Positions 19,961-28,730 of a DNA stretch of 64,000 bases are shown here, piece by piece. The notes below the pieces were generated by a model. That model was not told the DNA's origin and did no database searches. It saw only the letters and a program-made list of their open reading frames with translations. Made by a program: the position numbers and the translations under genes. The DNA is from Mycobacterium sp. SVM_VP21 (GTDB lineage: Bacteria > Actinomycetota > Actinomycetes > Mycobacteriales > Mycobacteriaceae). Each line of letters opens with the position of its first letter. Positions within the stretch are counted from its first letter, which is position 1. The stretch spans positions 2,046,001-2,110,000 of the forward strand of contig CP101406.1 in the NCBI GenBank assembly GCA_024758765.1, given 5' to 3'.

Positions 19961-20809
19961 ATGGACGGGGTATTCATCGGCAGCGAGGCGATCGCCGACG
20001 GCCGCCTGACTCGCCACGAACTGCGCCGCTGGTATCGCCCGCTCCACCGCGGGATCTACCTGAGCAAAGACGCGACTCCTACGCTGCGTGACCGCACGAT
20101 GGCGGCTTGGTTGAGTGCCGGGCGCAAAGGAGTGATCGCCGGGGTCGCGGCGTCTGCCCTGCATGGCGCCCAATGGGTCGACCACAACATCGCTGTCGAG
20201 CTCATCGCGACCGATATACGGTCACAACGCGGTTTGATCGTGCGCGACGAAACGCTGCGTGACGACGAGATCACTCATGTCGGGCGACTACCGGTCACCA
20301 CCTCGGCCCGCACCGCCTACGACCTGGGCCGCCATCTGCCCCGCGGTAAAGCACTCGCCCGGCTCGATGCCCTGGCCCGCGCCACCCCGTTCAGCGCCGA
20401 GGACGTGCTGCTGATCGCCAAGCACCACAAGGGTGCACGCGGCCTGAAACGGCTGCGGGCGGTGCTGCCGCTCGTCGACTCCGGTGCCGCCTCACCCAAG
20501 GAGACCTGGCTGCGATTACTTCTGGTCGACGCGGGTCTACCGACTCCGACCACCCAGATCCCGGTGTGCGGCCGCAGTTACCGGCCGTTCGCTTACCTCG
20601 ATATGGGCTGGGAGGAATACCGGGTCTCCGTCGAGTACGACGGCGACCAGCACCGCAAGGACCGCCCGCAGTACGTCAAGGACCACCGGCGTCAGCGCAA
20701 GCTGGAGGCCATCGGCTGGATCAATATCCGGGCGATCAACGAGGACTCGCCCACCGGCGTCATCGCCCGGGTTCGCACAGCCCTGCAGTCTCGCGGCTGG
20801 CGGCCCTAG
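19961..20809 (+). CDS. AbiEi-like/DUF559 domain protein
   Basis: The 282-aa protein has an N-terminal winged-helix region like the type IV antitoxin AbiEi (residues about 8-60, LTRHELRRWYRPLHRGIYL) and a C-terminal DUF559 domain with the Vsr-like nuclease pattern (RVSVEYDGDQHRKDR followed by RQRKLEAIGWINIR). Solitary proteins of this build occur in multiple copies in mycobacteria and their function is unproved; no AbiEii toxin partner is adjacent. The ATG at 19961 is preferred over an upstream one that lies in the recR hairpin. Its stop codon overlaps the convergent rubredoxin reductase by four bases (CTAG). Confidence 0.78.
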   Translation: MDGVFIGSEAIADGRLTRHELRRWYRPLHRGIYLSKDATPTLRDRTMAAWLSAGRKGVIAGVAASALHGAQWVDHNIAVELIATDIRSQRGLIVRDETLRDDEITHVGRLPVTTSARTAYDLGRHLPRGKALARLDALARATPFSAEDVLLIAKHHKGARGLKRLRAVLPLVDSGAASPKETWLRLLLVDAGLPTPTTQIPVCGRSYRPFAYLDMGWEEYRVSVEYDGDQHRKDRPQYVKDHRRQRKLEAIGWINIRAINEDSPTGVIARVRTALQSRGWRP

Positions 20810-21963
20810 ACAGGTTGCAGCACCTCGCTGATCGACGCCCCTGAGGCGATCTTGCCGCGCGCCGTGCGGACTAGCTCCGGGATGCCCGCACCCACCGCGG
20901 CGACCACGACGCCGTCGCGCTCGTAGTACCCGGCGAAGCGCCGGCCGTCGTCTTGCACCAGGTGCACGGTGTCGCCGGGCAATGGGTGGCCCAGGCACTG
21001 GATCTTGAGGTCGTACTGGTCGCTCCAGAAGTACGCCACGCCCGCGCCGGCCACCGCGTCGAGATTCAGCATCGCCGCCACCAGGATCCTCGCCTGCTCG
21101 GCGACATTGCTCCAATGCTCCACGCGCACACCGTCCCAGGACGCCACGTCACCGATAGCCCAGACATCCGGGGCGCTGGTGCGGCCCACCTCAGAGCAGA
21201 CGATGCCGTTCGCCACCTCGATGTCGCTACCGGCCAGCCAGTCGCAAGCCGGACGCGAACCGATCCCGACCACCACCAGATCGGCGGGGATCATCGAGCC
21301 GTCGGACAGCGTCACCGACTCGACGCCGCGTGTCCCGGCCACCGACGCCACCCCGACGCCGGTGCGCACGTCGACGCCCTCGGCCTGGTGCAGCCGGGTG
21401 ACCAACGCCCCGACCTGCTCGCCGAGCACCGAGGCCAGGGGCGTGGCCTGCGGCTCGACCAGCACCACCGACACCGCGGCAGCGCGCAGGGCGGCAGCGA
21501 CCTCGCAGCCGATGAAACCCGCGCCGACCACCACGGCCTGGCGTGAACGGGCGGCTCGGGAGCGCAGCGCCACGCAGTCGTCGAACGTCCGCAGCACGTG
21601 GATGCCGTCCAGCTCGACGAACGACGGAATCCGTTTGGGCACAACGCCGGTGGCGATCACCAGCTGGTCGTAGCCGAGCACCTCGCCGTCGGCCAGCGTC
21701 ACGGTGTGGGCCGCGGCGTCGACGGAGCGGGCGCACACACCGAGGCGCAACGTGATGCCGTTGTCGTCGTAGAAACTCGCTGGTTTCAAGGCAACGTCAT
21801 CTACCTCGCCACGCAGCATCTCCTTGGACAGCGGCGGCCGGTCGTACGGTGGGTGATCTTCGGCGCCGACGATCGTGATCGGGCCGCCAAAGCCGTTGCG
21901 GCGGAGCTGTTCGGCGGTGCGGACCGCGGCCAGGCCTGCCCCGACGATGAGCACCCCGCTCAC
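20806..21963 (-). CDS. rubB: Rubredoxin reductase
   Basis: The 385-aa protein is an FAD/NAD(P)H disulfide-reductase-fold enzyme. It has an N-terminal FAD motif ([15 protein letters not shown]), an internal NAD-binding motif ([13 protein letters not shown]) and the third conserved motif ([10 protein letters not shown]). It passes electrons from NAD(P)H to rubredoxin for alkane hydroxylase. The GTG start overlaps the stop of the upstream rubredoxin (GTGA), and it is the last gene of the alkB operon. Confidence 0.9.
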   Translation of the reverse strand: MSGVLIVGAGLAAVRTAEQLRRNGFGGPITIVGAEDHPPYDRPPLSKEMLRGEVDDVALKPASFYDDNGITLRLGVCARSVDAAAHTVTLADGEVLGYDQLVIATGVVPKRIPSFVELDGIHVLRTFDDCVALRSRAARSRQAVVVGAGFIGCEVAAALRAAAVSVVLVEPQATPLASVLGEQVGALVTRLHQAEGVDVRTGVGVASVAGTRGVESVTLSDGSMIPADLVVVGIGSRPACDWLAGSDIEVANGIVCSEVGRTSAPDVWAIGDVASWDGVRVEHWSNVAEQARILVAAMLNLDAVAGAGVAYFWSDQYDLKIQCLGHPLPGDTVHLVQDDGRRFAGYYERDGVVVAAVGAGIPELVRTARGKIASGASISEVLQPV

Positions 21964-22142
21964 GGCCGGGCCACTTCCACCATCTCGAAGTCGGCTTTCG
22001 CGGCGCCGCAGTCCGGGCAGCTCCAGTCCTCGGGGATGTCGGCCCAGCGGGTGCCGGGTTCGATGCCGTCCTCGGGCCAGCCCAGCGCCTCGTCGTACTC
22101 GAAGCCGCACTGCAGGCAGCGGAACAGTTTGTAGTCGTTCAT
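21960..22142 (-). CDS. rubA2: Rubredoxin, AlkG2 type
   Basis: The 60-aa protein has two CxxCG iron-binding loops ([18 protein letters not shown] and [18 protein letters not shown]). The CPDCGAAK second loop matches the AlkG2 class, the class able to carry electrons to AlkB hydroxylases in complementation work (recalled). Start and stop each overlap the neighbouring genes by four bases. Confidence 0.93.
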   Translation of the reverse strand: MNDYKLFRCLQCGFEYDEALGWPEDGIEPGTRWADIPEDWSCPDCGAAKADFEMVEVARP

Positions 22143-22312
22143 GAGCTCTCTCCTATCAGTTCGAAATCCAGCTTTTCGCGTACCGCGCAGTCCGGGCAGG
22201 TCCACTCGTCGGGAACCTGCTGCCATCCGGTGCCGGCGGGGAACCCCTCGCGGGGTTCCCCGGTGGCCTCGTCGTAGACGTAGCCGCAGCCCGGGCAGCG
22301 GTAGCCGGCCAT
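22139..22312 (-). CDS. rubA1: Rubredoxin, AlkG1 type
   Basis: The 57-aa protein has the first loop [13 protein letters not shown] and the second loop [14 protein letters not shown], with Ala in place of the usual Gly after the last Cys. This VRE-containing second loop is typical of AlkG1 rubredoxins, which did not replace AlkG in electron transfer tests (recalled); their role is unclear. It sits directly between alkB (TGATG, one-base overlap) and rubA2 (ATGA overlap). Confidence 0.93.
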   Translation of the reverse strand: MAGYRCPGCGYVYDEATGEPREGFPAGTGWQQVPDEWTCPDCAVREKLDFELIGESS

Positions 22313-23535
22313 CAGGCGGCCACCTGGTAGCGGGCCAGGATCTTCTCCCGGCGCCGCGGCGAGATGTTGGCGCGGGTGATGTCGCCGTTGTAGTGCTCGA
22401 GCACCCGGTGGTCCATCAGCTTGCGCCACACGGTGGGGAAGTAGGTCACCCCTATGAGCGCCCCATATCCGGCCGGCAGGTTCGGTGAGTCTTCGAAGCT
22501 GCGCAGCGTCTGGTAGCGCCGGGTCGGGTTGGCGTGGTGGTCGCTGTGCCGCTGCAGGTGGTAGAGGAACAGGTTGGTCACCATGTGGTCGGAGTTCCAG
22601 CTGTGCTGCGGTGTGCAGCGCTCGTAGCGGCCGCTGGCCTGCTTCTGGCGCACCAGCCCGTAGTGCTCCAGGTAGTTCACCGACTCCAGCAGCGACGACC
22701 CGTAGAAGGCGTTGATCAGCACGTAGGGGATCAGCGCCACGCCGAACACCGCGATCATCACGCCCCAGAACAGCACCGACATCGCCACCGCGTTGATCAC
22801 GTCGTTGCCGGCCCAGGTCCGCGGGTCCCAGGGGTTCTTGCCGGTCCGGCGGATCCGCGCCGCTTCCAGCTCCCATGCCGAGCGGATGCCGCCCCAGGTG
22901 CTGCGCGGCAGGAACTCCCAGAACGTCTCACCGAAGCGGGCCGACGCCGGGTCCTCCGGGGTGGCCACCCGAACGTGGTGGCCGCGGTTGTGCTCGACGT
23001 AGAAGTGCCCGTAGCAGACCTGGGCCAGGGTGATCTTGCCCAGCCACCGCTCCAACGATTCCCGCTTGTGGCCCAGTTCGTGGGCGGTGTTGATGCCGAC
23101 CCCGGCCACCACTGCCGCCGACATCGCCACACCGATCTTGCCGAGGGCGCCCAGCGACCCGTCGAAGCCGAGCCAGCCCAGGTCCGAGGCGGTGAACAGG
23201 TAGGCGCCGAAGATGGCGCTGGCGTACTGGAACGGGATGTAGGCGTAGGTCGCGTAGCGGTAGTACTTGTCGTTCTCCAGCGCGGTCATCACCTCGTCCG
23301 GCGGGTTCTGCCCGTCGGCCCCGATCAGCAGGTCCAGCGCCGGCAGGATCACGTAGAGCAGGATCGGCCCGATGTACAGCGGCAGTTGCGCCGCAGTGTG
23401 CCAGCCGGCCTTGTTCATCGCCCACACCAGCGGCAGCACCAGGAACATCATGGTGGGCACCACCAGGCCCAGCAGCCACAGGTGACGTTTCTTGTCCTGC
23501 CAGAGCTTCGGTTCGCTGGCCATCTCGGTGCTCAT
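22312..23535 (-). CDS. alkB: Alkane 1-monooxygenase
   Basis: The 407-aa integral-membrane non-heme di-iron hydroxylase has about six membrane helices and the diagnostic His boxes HELGHK (152-156), HNRGHH (182-187) and HSDHH (330-334), plus the NYLEHYG signature near 288-293. It converts medium-chain n-alkanes to 1-alkanols. The start at 23535 gives the usual length of about 400 aa; the frame upstream lacks coding character. It heads a tightly overlapped operon alkB-rubA1-rubA2-rubB, with a PucR-type regulator 106 bp upstream on the same strand. In M. tuberculosis this operon lies at Rv3252c-Rv3250c, a different place (recalled). Confidence 0.95.
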   Translation of the reverse strand: MSTEMASEPKLWQDKKRHLWLLGLVVPTMMFLVLPLVWAMNKAGWHTAAQLPLYIGPILLYVILPALDLLIGADGQNPPDEVMTALENDKYYRYATYAYIPFQYASAIFGAYLFTASDLGWLGFDGSLGALGKIGVAMSAAVVAGVGINTAHELGHKRESLERWLGKITLAQVCYGHFYVEHNRGHHVRVATPEDPASARFGETFWEFLPRSTWGGIRSAWELEAARIRRTGKNPWDPRTWAGNDVINAVAMSVLFWGVMIAVFGVALIPYVLINAFYGSSLLESVNYLEHYGLVRQKQASGRYERCTPQHSWNSDHMVTNLFLYHLQRHSDHHANPTRRYQTLRSFEDSPNLPAGYGALIGVTYFPTVWRKLMDHRVLEHYNGDITRANISPRRREKILARYQVAA

Positions 23536-23641
23536 CGCATTCAACCCCTTGCCTTGGTCACACCACGTGTTTTCGGATGTGCCTGACGTTAGGTAGTAGC
23601 GCCCCCTGGCCGCTCGTCTCGCGAAACCGGAATTCTGCCGG

Positions 23642-24919
23642 CTATTCGTCCTCCGGAGACAACACACTGTGGCCATACCACTGACACAGCAGCAGGGCGA
23701 TCTCGACGTCCAGGCGGTCCTCGGCGATCGGGCGGCCGCGGCGTTCGACCGCCCGCTGGACCCGGTACTTCATGGTGTTGACGTGAAAGTGCAGCTGCTC
23801 GCCGGCAGCTTTGAAACTGGAGCCGGTCCGCAGGAACACTCGCAGGGTGTCCCGGAGCCGTTCGTCGCCCTCGGTGGCGCAGGCCAGCGGGCCGAGCACT
23901 TCGGCAACCCAGGCCCGGGCGGCGGGCAGGTTGTCGGCGCCGAGCAGTGCCGCGGCGGCCAACCCGGGATCGCCGGCCGCGCTGACCCGCGCCGTACCGG
24001 AGGCGACCGCCAGCGTGTGCGCCGCCAGGGCCTGCTGGTGCGACCGGCGGAAGCCCTCGACTCCGGGCAGCGGGTCACCGATCGCCACCCATGGCTTGTC
24101 GTCCGCGGAGTGTGCGAAAGCCCGGATCTGCTCCACCACGTCGGGCGCGTCGGCTGACGGTAGTGGAAGCCATGCCCACCCGGTGGTGCTGTCGGCCGGG
24201 ACGAACAGCGGTGCGCCGTGCACCGCCAGCGATTCGGCGAGTTGTTTGACGAAACCCTCGGCGGCGGCCAGTTTGTCGCCGCCGGATTCGGGATACCACA
24301 CGACCAGCGCCACGTGGGTTCGTCGCAGCGGGTAGCGGATCGCGGTCGTCATCGTATCGACATCCAGGCTCTCGCCGGCAAGAATCTCTCGGACCCGTAA
24401 CGCGCGCACCGCATTTCGGCTCTCCAACCAGCGTTCCCGCTCGGCCTGGTAGACGGTGACCACTTGCTGCGACATCTCGTCGATATAGCCAAACATGAGC
24501 GTCGACATGGCGCCGAGCACGCGCAGGCTCAGGTCCGGGTCCAGCTCCGCGGAGCGAACCTCCTCCAGCACCAGTTGTAGCGCCACCGAATGCCCGAGCC
24601 GGTAGCCGCGCACCAACGCGTTCACCGGCACCCCGCGCTGCGCCAGCCGGCGAGCGTGCTCCAGGGCAACGGTCGGCGCGGCGATCTCGGCCACCGGAAT
24701 GTTGTGGCGGATCGCCGAGAAGTACGCGTCGACGTTCGCCGCCACCGTCTCGTGCAGCAACTGCAGCAGCGGTGAATCCACCGTCAGCTCCGGCGACCCC
24801 TTGGCCACCAGATCCTCGATCACCCGGGTCGTCTCGGCCAAGCGGTCATCGAGGCGCTGCGAGATCAGCACCGCGGTCTCGGCAACGGCCGCGTCATCCG
24901 CGACGTTCGGCTTCGCCAT
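23642..24919 (-). CDS. PucR family transcriptional regulator
   Basis: The 425-aa protein has a helical sensor region (residues about 30-170) and a C-terminal PucR helix-turn-helix (residues about 360-415: RDTLRVFLRTGSSFKAAGEQLHFHVNTMKYRVQRAVERRG). It lies directly upstream of, and in the same direction as, the alkB operon, so it is the likely regulator of alkane oxidation. TetR regulators are the more familiar partners of mycobacterial alkB, so this pairing is a little unusual. The effector is unknown. Confidence 0.85.
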   Translation of the reverse strand: MAKPNVADDAAVAETAVLISQRLDDRLAETTRVIEDLVAKGSPELTVDSPLLQLLHETVAANVDAYFSAIRHNIPVAEIAAPTVALEHARRLAQRGVPVNALVRGYRLGHSVALQLVLEEVRSAELDPDLSLRVLGAMSTLMFGYIDEMSQQVVTVYQAERERWLESRNAVRALRVREILAGESLDVDTMTTAIRYPLRRTHVALVVWYPESGGDKLAAAEGFVKQLAESLAVHGAPLFVPADSTTGWAWLPLPSADAPDVVEQIRAFAHSADDKPWVAIGDPLPGVEGFRRSHQQALAAHTLAVASGTARVSAAGDPGLAAAALLGADNLPAARAWVAEVLGPLACATEGDERLRDTLRVFLRTGSSFKAAGEQLHFHVNTMKYRVQRAVERRGRPIAEDRLDVEIALLLCQWYGHSVLSPEDE

Positions 24920-25045
24920 GGGCCCGACCGTAGTCCGCGTACCAAGCGGCCACCGACGATTTCGGCCAGCGCGCCGTCAAGGCAGGGGGTACGGTGTGAC
25001 GGGGAGCACATCGGCAGTGGTGTTCGAGGACTACATCGAGAACTC

Positions 25046-26167
25046 ATGGGTGACAAGCACAAGAGGAAGCGCAAGCAAGCGCAGGCGGCCGGTGGGGCGC
25101 CGTTACTGGCTCTGTTGGATGTCGTAAACCGGCTCGGCGCCGTTCCGGCGCCCGCGGACGATCGTGGCAAGGCCGGCAAACCCACCCGTAAGCGGAAGAA
25201 GAAGTCGAGCGGGGAATCGCCGTCAGTCGAGTTTGCCGGGGCCGGCCCGGCCAATCCGCTGAATGTGCTCGGTCAGCTGGCGTCCGGTGCGACGGTGGTG
25301 AACAGCCTGCTGAACGTGCCGGGCAGGCCACTGTCCGACGCGCCCTCGCCGGCAGCCGGTTCGCCGATACCGGTGGTGAATGAGCTGGTATCCCGGTTGG
25401 GATTGCCCCTGGGCAACACTGCGCTGGGCGGCTTGGCCGATACCGCGATCACCCCAGTAATCGACACGGTGGGACATGGTCTGCGGCAGGCCGGGGAGCT
25501 GGCCAACAGCCCACCGCTGAGCGAGGTCACCGACCTGATCGCTCGGGTCATCAACGGCGGTGGGCCGGCGGAGGCCGCCGAAGCGCTCCGGCATCGCGGC
25601 ACCGCCCTGGTGCGGGTGTCCTACAAGCCCGAGTTGCAGCGCCGCGATGTGCACCCGTCGTTCTCTCGGATCATCGATGAGCTTGTTCCCGACGAAGCGC
25701 GGATTCTGCGGTTCCTCAAAGTCGCCGGAACCCAGCCGATGATCGATGTGCGGACCAAGACGTGGTTTCAGATCGGTTCGGAGCTGGTGATCAGCGGCGT
25801 CAGCATGATTGCGCGGATGGCCGGTTGTCTGTGGCCCGACCGCGACCAGCACTACTTCGCCAATCTGGACCGCTTGGGCCTGGTGGCCATCTCGAACGAG
25901 CCGGTTGACGACTATCGGCGATACGCGTTGTTGGAGGTGCAGCAGTCCGCGGTGGAAGCGATCGAGAGCGTGCCCAAGGCGGTGACGATCTACCGGAGTG
26001 TCCGGCTGACCGCTTTCGGCGAGCAATTCGTCGACGTGTGCATCGACTGTGACGGATACACCGCGGGCGGCTGGGATACCGATGGGCGCCAGGACAAGAT
26101 CAAGGGCAAGGGACCGCCGGCCACGCGTGACAGGGGTGACGGGAAGGCGCTCGCGCAGATCCGCTAA
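25046..26167 (+). CDS. Abi-alpha (DUF4393) family protein
   Basis: The 373-aa protein has a very basic N-terminus (MGDKHKRKRKQAQ, and PTRKRKKK at about 48-55), a low-complexity Pro/Gly/Ala region, and a C-terminal domain (about 190-330) that resembles the Abi-alpha/DUF4393 family, named for abortive-infection proteins (LVPDEARILRFLKVAGTQPMIDVR, HYFANLDRLGLVAI). The family match is by eye. No toxin motif or enzyme active site is visible. It is convergent with the DUF445 gene, only 3 bases away. A role in phage defence is possible by family name but not shown. Confidence 0.65.
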   Translation: MGDKHKRKRKQAQAAGGAPLLALLDVVNRLGAVPAPADDRGKAGKPTRKRKKKSSGESPSVEFAGAGPANPLNVLGQLASGATVVNSLLNVPGRPLSDAPSPAAGSPIPVVNELVSRLGLPLGNTALGGLADTAITPVIDTVGHGLRQAGELANSPPLSEVTDLIARVINGGGPAEAAEALRHRGTALVRVSYKPELQRRDVHPSFSRIIDELVPDEARILRFLKVAGTQPMIDVRTKTWFQIGSELVISGVSMIARMAGCLWPDRDQHYFANLDRLGLVAISNEPVDDYRRYALLEVQQSAVEAIESVPKAVTIYRSVRLTAFGEQFVDVCIDCDGYTAGGWDTDGRQDKIKGKGPPATRDRGDGKALAQIR

Positions 26168-26170
26168 CGC

Positions 26171-27532
26171 TCACGCGCCGAAGATCAGCAAGTGGGCGGC
26201 GCCGACGAGAATTCCGAGCAGCCCGCCGTGGGCGTACAGCAACCAGGCATCCTGTTCAATTGCGGCGTAAAGCATTTCGCTGAACTCCGCGGGTGGTAGT
26301 TTGCGGAATTTTTCGGTGGCGAAGTCCGCGATCTTCTTCGCCTTGTCCTCGTTGAACTCGGTGGAATAGAACACCTCCGGCGCGAAGTTCATGATCTCCG
26401 CGCTGGCGTTCCGTTGGATCGCCTCCATGTCGACCGCGCCCGTCGCCTTGCCGATGGCGGCGACGACCGGGGTGAAGATGACGTCGATTTCTTCGGCGAT
26501 GGTTTCGGCGAGAAAGCCCGCCGTTTTGTCGCCGCTGGCCCCGAACAGCAGCTCGCGGGTGAAGTTGGTGACCGTCAGCACCTTCTCCGACATCATCGTG
26601 GCGACTTGCGCGGCGGCTTCGTGTTGGCGTTTGGGAAACAGTCCCTGTTTCCATGGGTATCTCAGGCTGCGTTTCGGATCGCCCGGCTCGAAGATGACTT
26701 TGATCGCGAGAATGTTGACCAGGACCCCGATGGTGGCTGCTCCTCCGAGGACGACGAGCCACGAAGGGACCATGCTCAAAACCGGCGGGTGGTAGTAATG
26801 AATCCAGCTCAGGTACAGCGCCAGGGGGATTCCGAAAACGAATCCGAGTGCCCCGATCTTGACCATGAAACGCAGTTCCGGGGCGCCCATGCCGCGGAAG
26901 ATGTCGCTGAGCACCTTCGGATTACGCCGCAGGTGATTGACCGTCATCAGTTTGACGTCGAGCAGCTCGTCGATGTGGTTGCCGACTTTGGCGAACGCCG
27001 CCCGGGAGATGTGGGGCAGTCGTTGGTCGATGGTGGCGAGCACGCTCTCCTGGACCACCAAGGGCAACGCGTACCACAACCAGCCGTGGTTGTTCCTGAT
27101 GATGTCGGTGGCGATCTTGCGGATGCTCGGCCGCATCTTGTCGGCCATCAGGTCGGCCATCTTGTTGGGTTCGAGTTGTTCGTAGAAATCGCCGATGCTG
27201 CCGATCCGGGCAATCGACATGTCCACCATGAGGCTCGCCATCTTCTCCGCACGGCAGGGAATGAACCCCTGGAATCCGAGAATGCCGTTCGGGGCGAATG
27301 TCGGCAGGATCTGGACTTTGCGTGGAAGCAGTGGGAAGACGGTCTTGAGGCCGGGAACATAAAAGCCGGTGAAATGGGTGGGGGAGAACAGCATGATCAC
27401 GCCGGTCCAGTTGGTTATCAAGCCGGCGATGGCGCTGAAAATCGGGATGCTGACGATATCGATGATGAATTTGGACTGGCCGGTCAGCTCTTCCCAGTCG
27501 ACCAATCCGGATGCGACCGCGCTCTGGATCAT
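26171..27532 (-). CDS. DUF445 family membrane protein
   Basis: The 453-aa protein has the DUF445 signature near the N-terminus (IPIFSAIAGLITNWTGVIMLFSP, residues about 29-51), a membrane pair in the middle (about 215-265) and one at the C-terminus (last 25 residues). Long soluble helical segments lie between. The function of DUF445 proteins is unknown; some work at the cell envelope. The next gene upstream, a small coiled-coil protein, is 97 bp away in the same direction. Confidence 0.8.
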   Translation of the reverse strand: MIQSAVASGLVDWEELTGQSKFIIDIVSIPIFSAIAGLITNWTGVIMLFSPTHFTGFYVPGLKTVFPLLPRKVQILPTFAPNGILGFQGFIPCRAEKMASLMVDMSIARIGSIGDFYEQLEPNKMADLMADKMRPSIRKIATDIIRNNHGWLWYALPLVVQESVLATIDQRLPHISRAAFAKVGNHIDELLDVKLMTVNHLRRNPKVLSDIFRGMGAPELRFMVKIGALGFVFGIPLALYLSWIHYYHPPVLSMVPSWLVVLGGAATIGVLVNILAIKVIFEPGDPKRSLRYPWKQGLFPKRQHEAAAQVATMMSEKVLTVTNFTRELLFGASGDKTAGFLAETIAEEIDVIFTPVVAAIGKATGAVDMEAIQRNASAEIMNFAPEVFYSTEFNEDKAKKIADFATEKFRKLPPAEFSEMLYAAIEQDAWLLYAHGGLLGILVGAAHLLIFGA

Positions 27533-27629
27533 GTCAAGCCGTTTCTGTCGTCGCAGTTGGGAAAGCCGTGCGTAGCCCCACTGGCGGCGTGATCGTTGTC
27601 AGTGGGGCTCTCGCCGGGCACCGGAAGTG

Positions 27630-27866
27630 CTACTTCGCGGCCTTCTTGGCCTTCTTGGACTCCTCGACCTTGGCGAGCTTCTCGATCTGCTCGTTGAGGC
27701 TCTTCGCCCGTGCGCGCAGGGCCTCGATGCTGGAGTCTTTGGTGTCCTTGGTGATGTCGGTCAGATCCGACTCGAGGTTCTCGGCGTTGTCGAGCAGCTC
27801 GTCCACGAATTCCTTGGTGCTGTCGAGAACCTTCGAGACCAAATTGAAAACACTCGGGGTTGCCAT
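27630..27866 (-). CDS. Small coiled-coil protein (78 aa)
   Basis: The 78-aa protein is predicted almost wholly helical with heptad spacing from about residue 8 to 68 (VFNLVSKVLDSTKEFVDEL, RAKSLNEQIEKLAKVEE) and ends in a Lys/Ala-rich tail (KKAKKAAK) like those of DNA- or membrane-associated proteins. It has no cysteine and no signal peptide. No family was recognised. It is probably co-transcribed with the DUF445 gene. Confidence 0.7.
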   Translation of the reverse strand: MATPSVFNLVSKVLDSTKEFVDELLDNAENLESDLTDITKDTKDSSIEALRARAKSLNEQIEKLAKVEESKKAKKAAK

Positions 27867-27952
27867 TTTTTAATTCCTTGTCCTATTCGGTTTCCGTCGT
27901 CTACGGATGTATGCGACGTCGGAAACGCTACGGAGATGGACAGGCAATTACT

Positions 27953-27999
27953 TGTCCTCGGAAGCCAGGATGTCCGCACCGATTCGTCGGCCGAGGACA
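27953..27999. terminator. Hairpin downstream of gatD
   Basis: TGTCCTCGG (27953-27961) and CCGAGGACA (27991-27999) are perfect 9-bp arms, 11 bases beyond the gatD stop. The 29-nt loop is long and there is no U tract, so terminator function is only possible. Confidence 0.35.
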
Positions 28000-28010
28000 T
28001 CGGGGCCGCC

Positions 28011-28730
28011 TTAGACCCGTCGGGGTGCGGCCAGCCGTTCGCGGCGCAACACGTCCACTTCCGGCAGCTCCAGGGGTGCCAGCTCGCCGACCACCTTCGA
28101 CAGCAGCAGATCGGCCAGTTCCGGGTTGCGGGCCAGGCACGGCCCGTGCAGATAGGTGGCGACGATGCTGCCCTGCACCGCGCCGTCGTAGCCGTCGCCG
28201 GCCTTGTTGCCGGCGCCCTTGGTGACAGCGCTCAGCGGCGAGGCGTCCGGGCCCAGCACGGTGCCGCCGCGATGGTTCTCGAAGCCGGTCAACGGCGCCG
28301 ACAACCCCGCCAGCAGCGGCGTGGCGACCACCTCGCCGATGGTGCGCGATTCCTGCGGAGAGGTCGTCACATCGAGCAATCCGACCCCCTCGACGCGCTC
28401 GCCGGCCGAGGTCTCATACCAGTGCCCGAGCACCTGGATTGCCGCGCAGATCGCCAGCACGGGCGCTCCCCGCGCCGCCGCGCGTTGCAAGCCCGGGTGG
28501 GTGATCAGATGCCGGGTGGCCAGTCGCTGGGCGTAGTCCTCGGCGCCGCCCAGGGTGTAGAGGTCGAGGGATTCCGGCACCGGGTCGGCCAGGGTGATCT
28601 CGACGATCTCGGCGGGAATGCCCCGCAGCAGCAGCCGTTGCCGCAGCACCACCGCGTTGCCGCCGTCGCCGTAGGTGCCCATCACGTCGGGCAGCACCAG
28701 CCCGATCCGCACCGGCTCAGCCCTGCTCAT
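28011..28730 (-). CDS. gatD: Lipid II isoglutaminyl synthase, glutaminase subunit GatD
   Basis: The 239-aa protein has a class I glutamine amidotransferase fold of the CobB/CobQ type. The nucleophile Cys is in APVLAICAAIQVLG and the catalytic His in ATYLHGPCLARNPELAD. With MurT it amidates the D-glutamate of the peptidoglycan stem, releasing ammonia from glutamine. The ATGA overlap with murT fits a two-subunit enzyme. Confidence 0.94.
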   Translation of the reverse strand: MSRAEPVRIGLVLPDVMGTYGDGGNAVVLRQRLLLRGIPAEIVEITLADPVPESLDLYTLGGAEDYAQRLATRHLITHPGLQRAAARGAPVLAICAAIQVLGHWYETSAGERVEGVGLLDVTTSPQESRTIGEVVATPLLAGLSAPLTGFENHRGGTVLGPDASPLSAVTKGAGNKAGDGYDGAVQGSIVATYLHGPCLARNPELADLLLSKVVGELAPLELPEVDVLRRERLAAPRRV

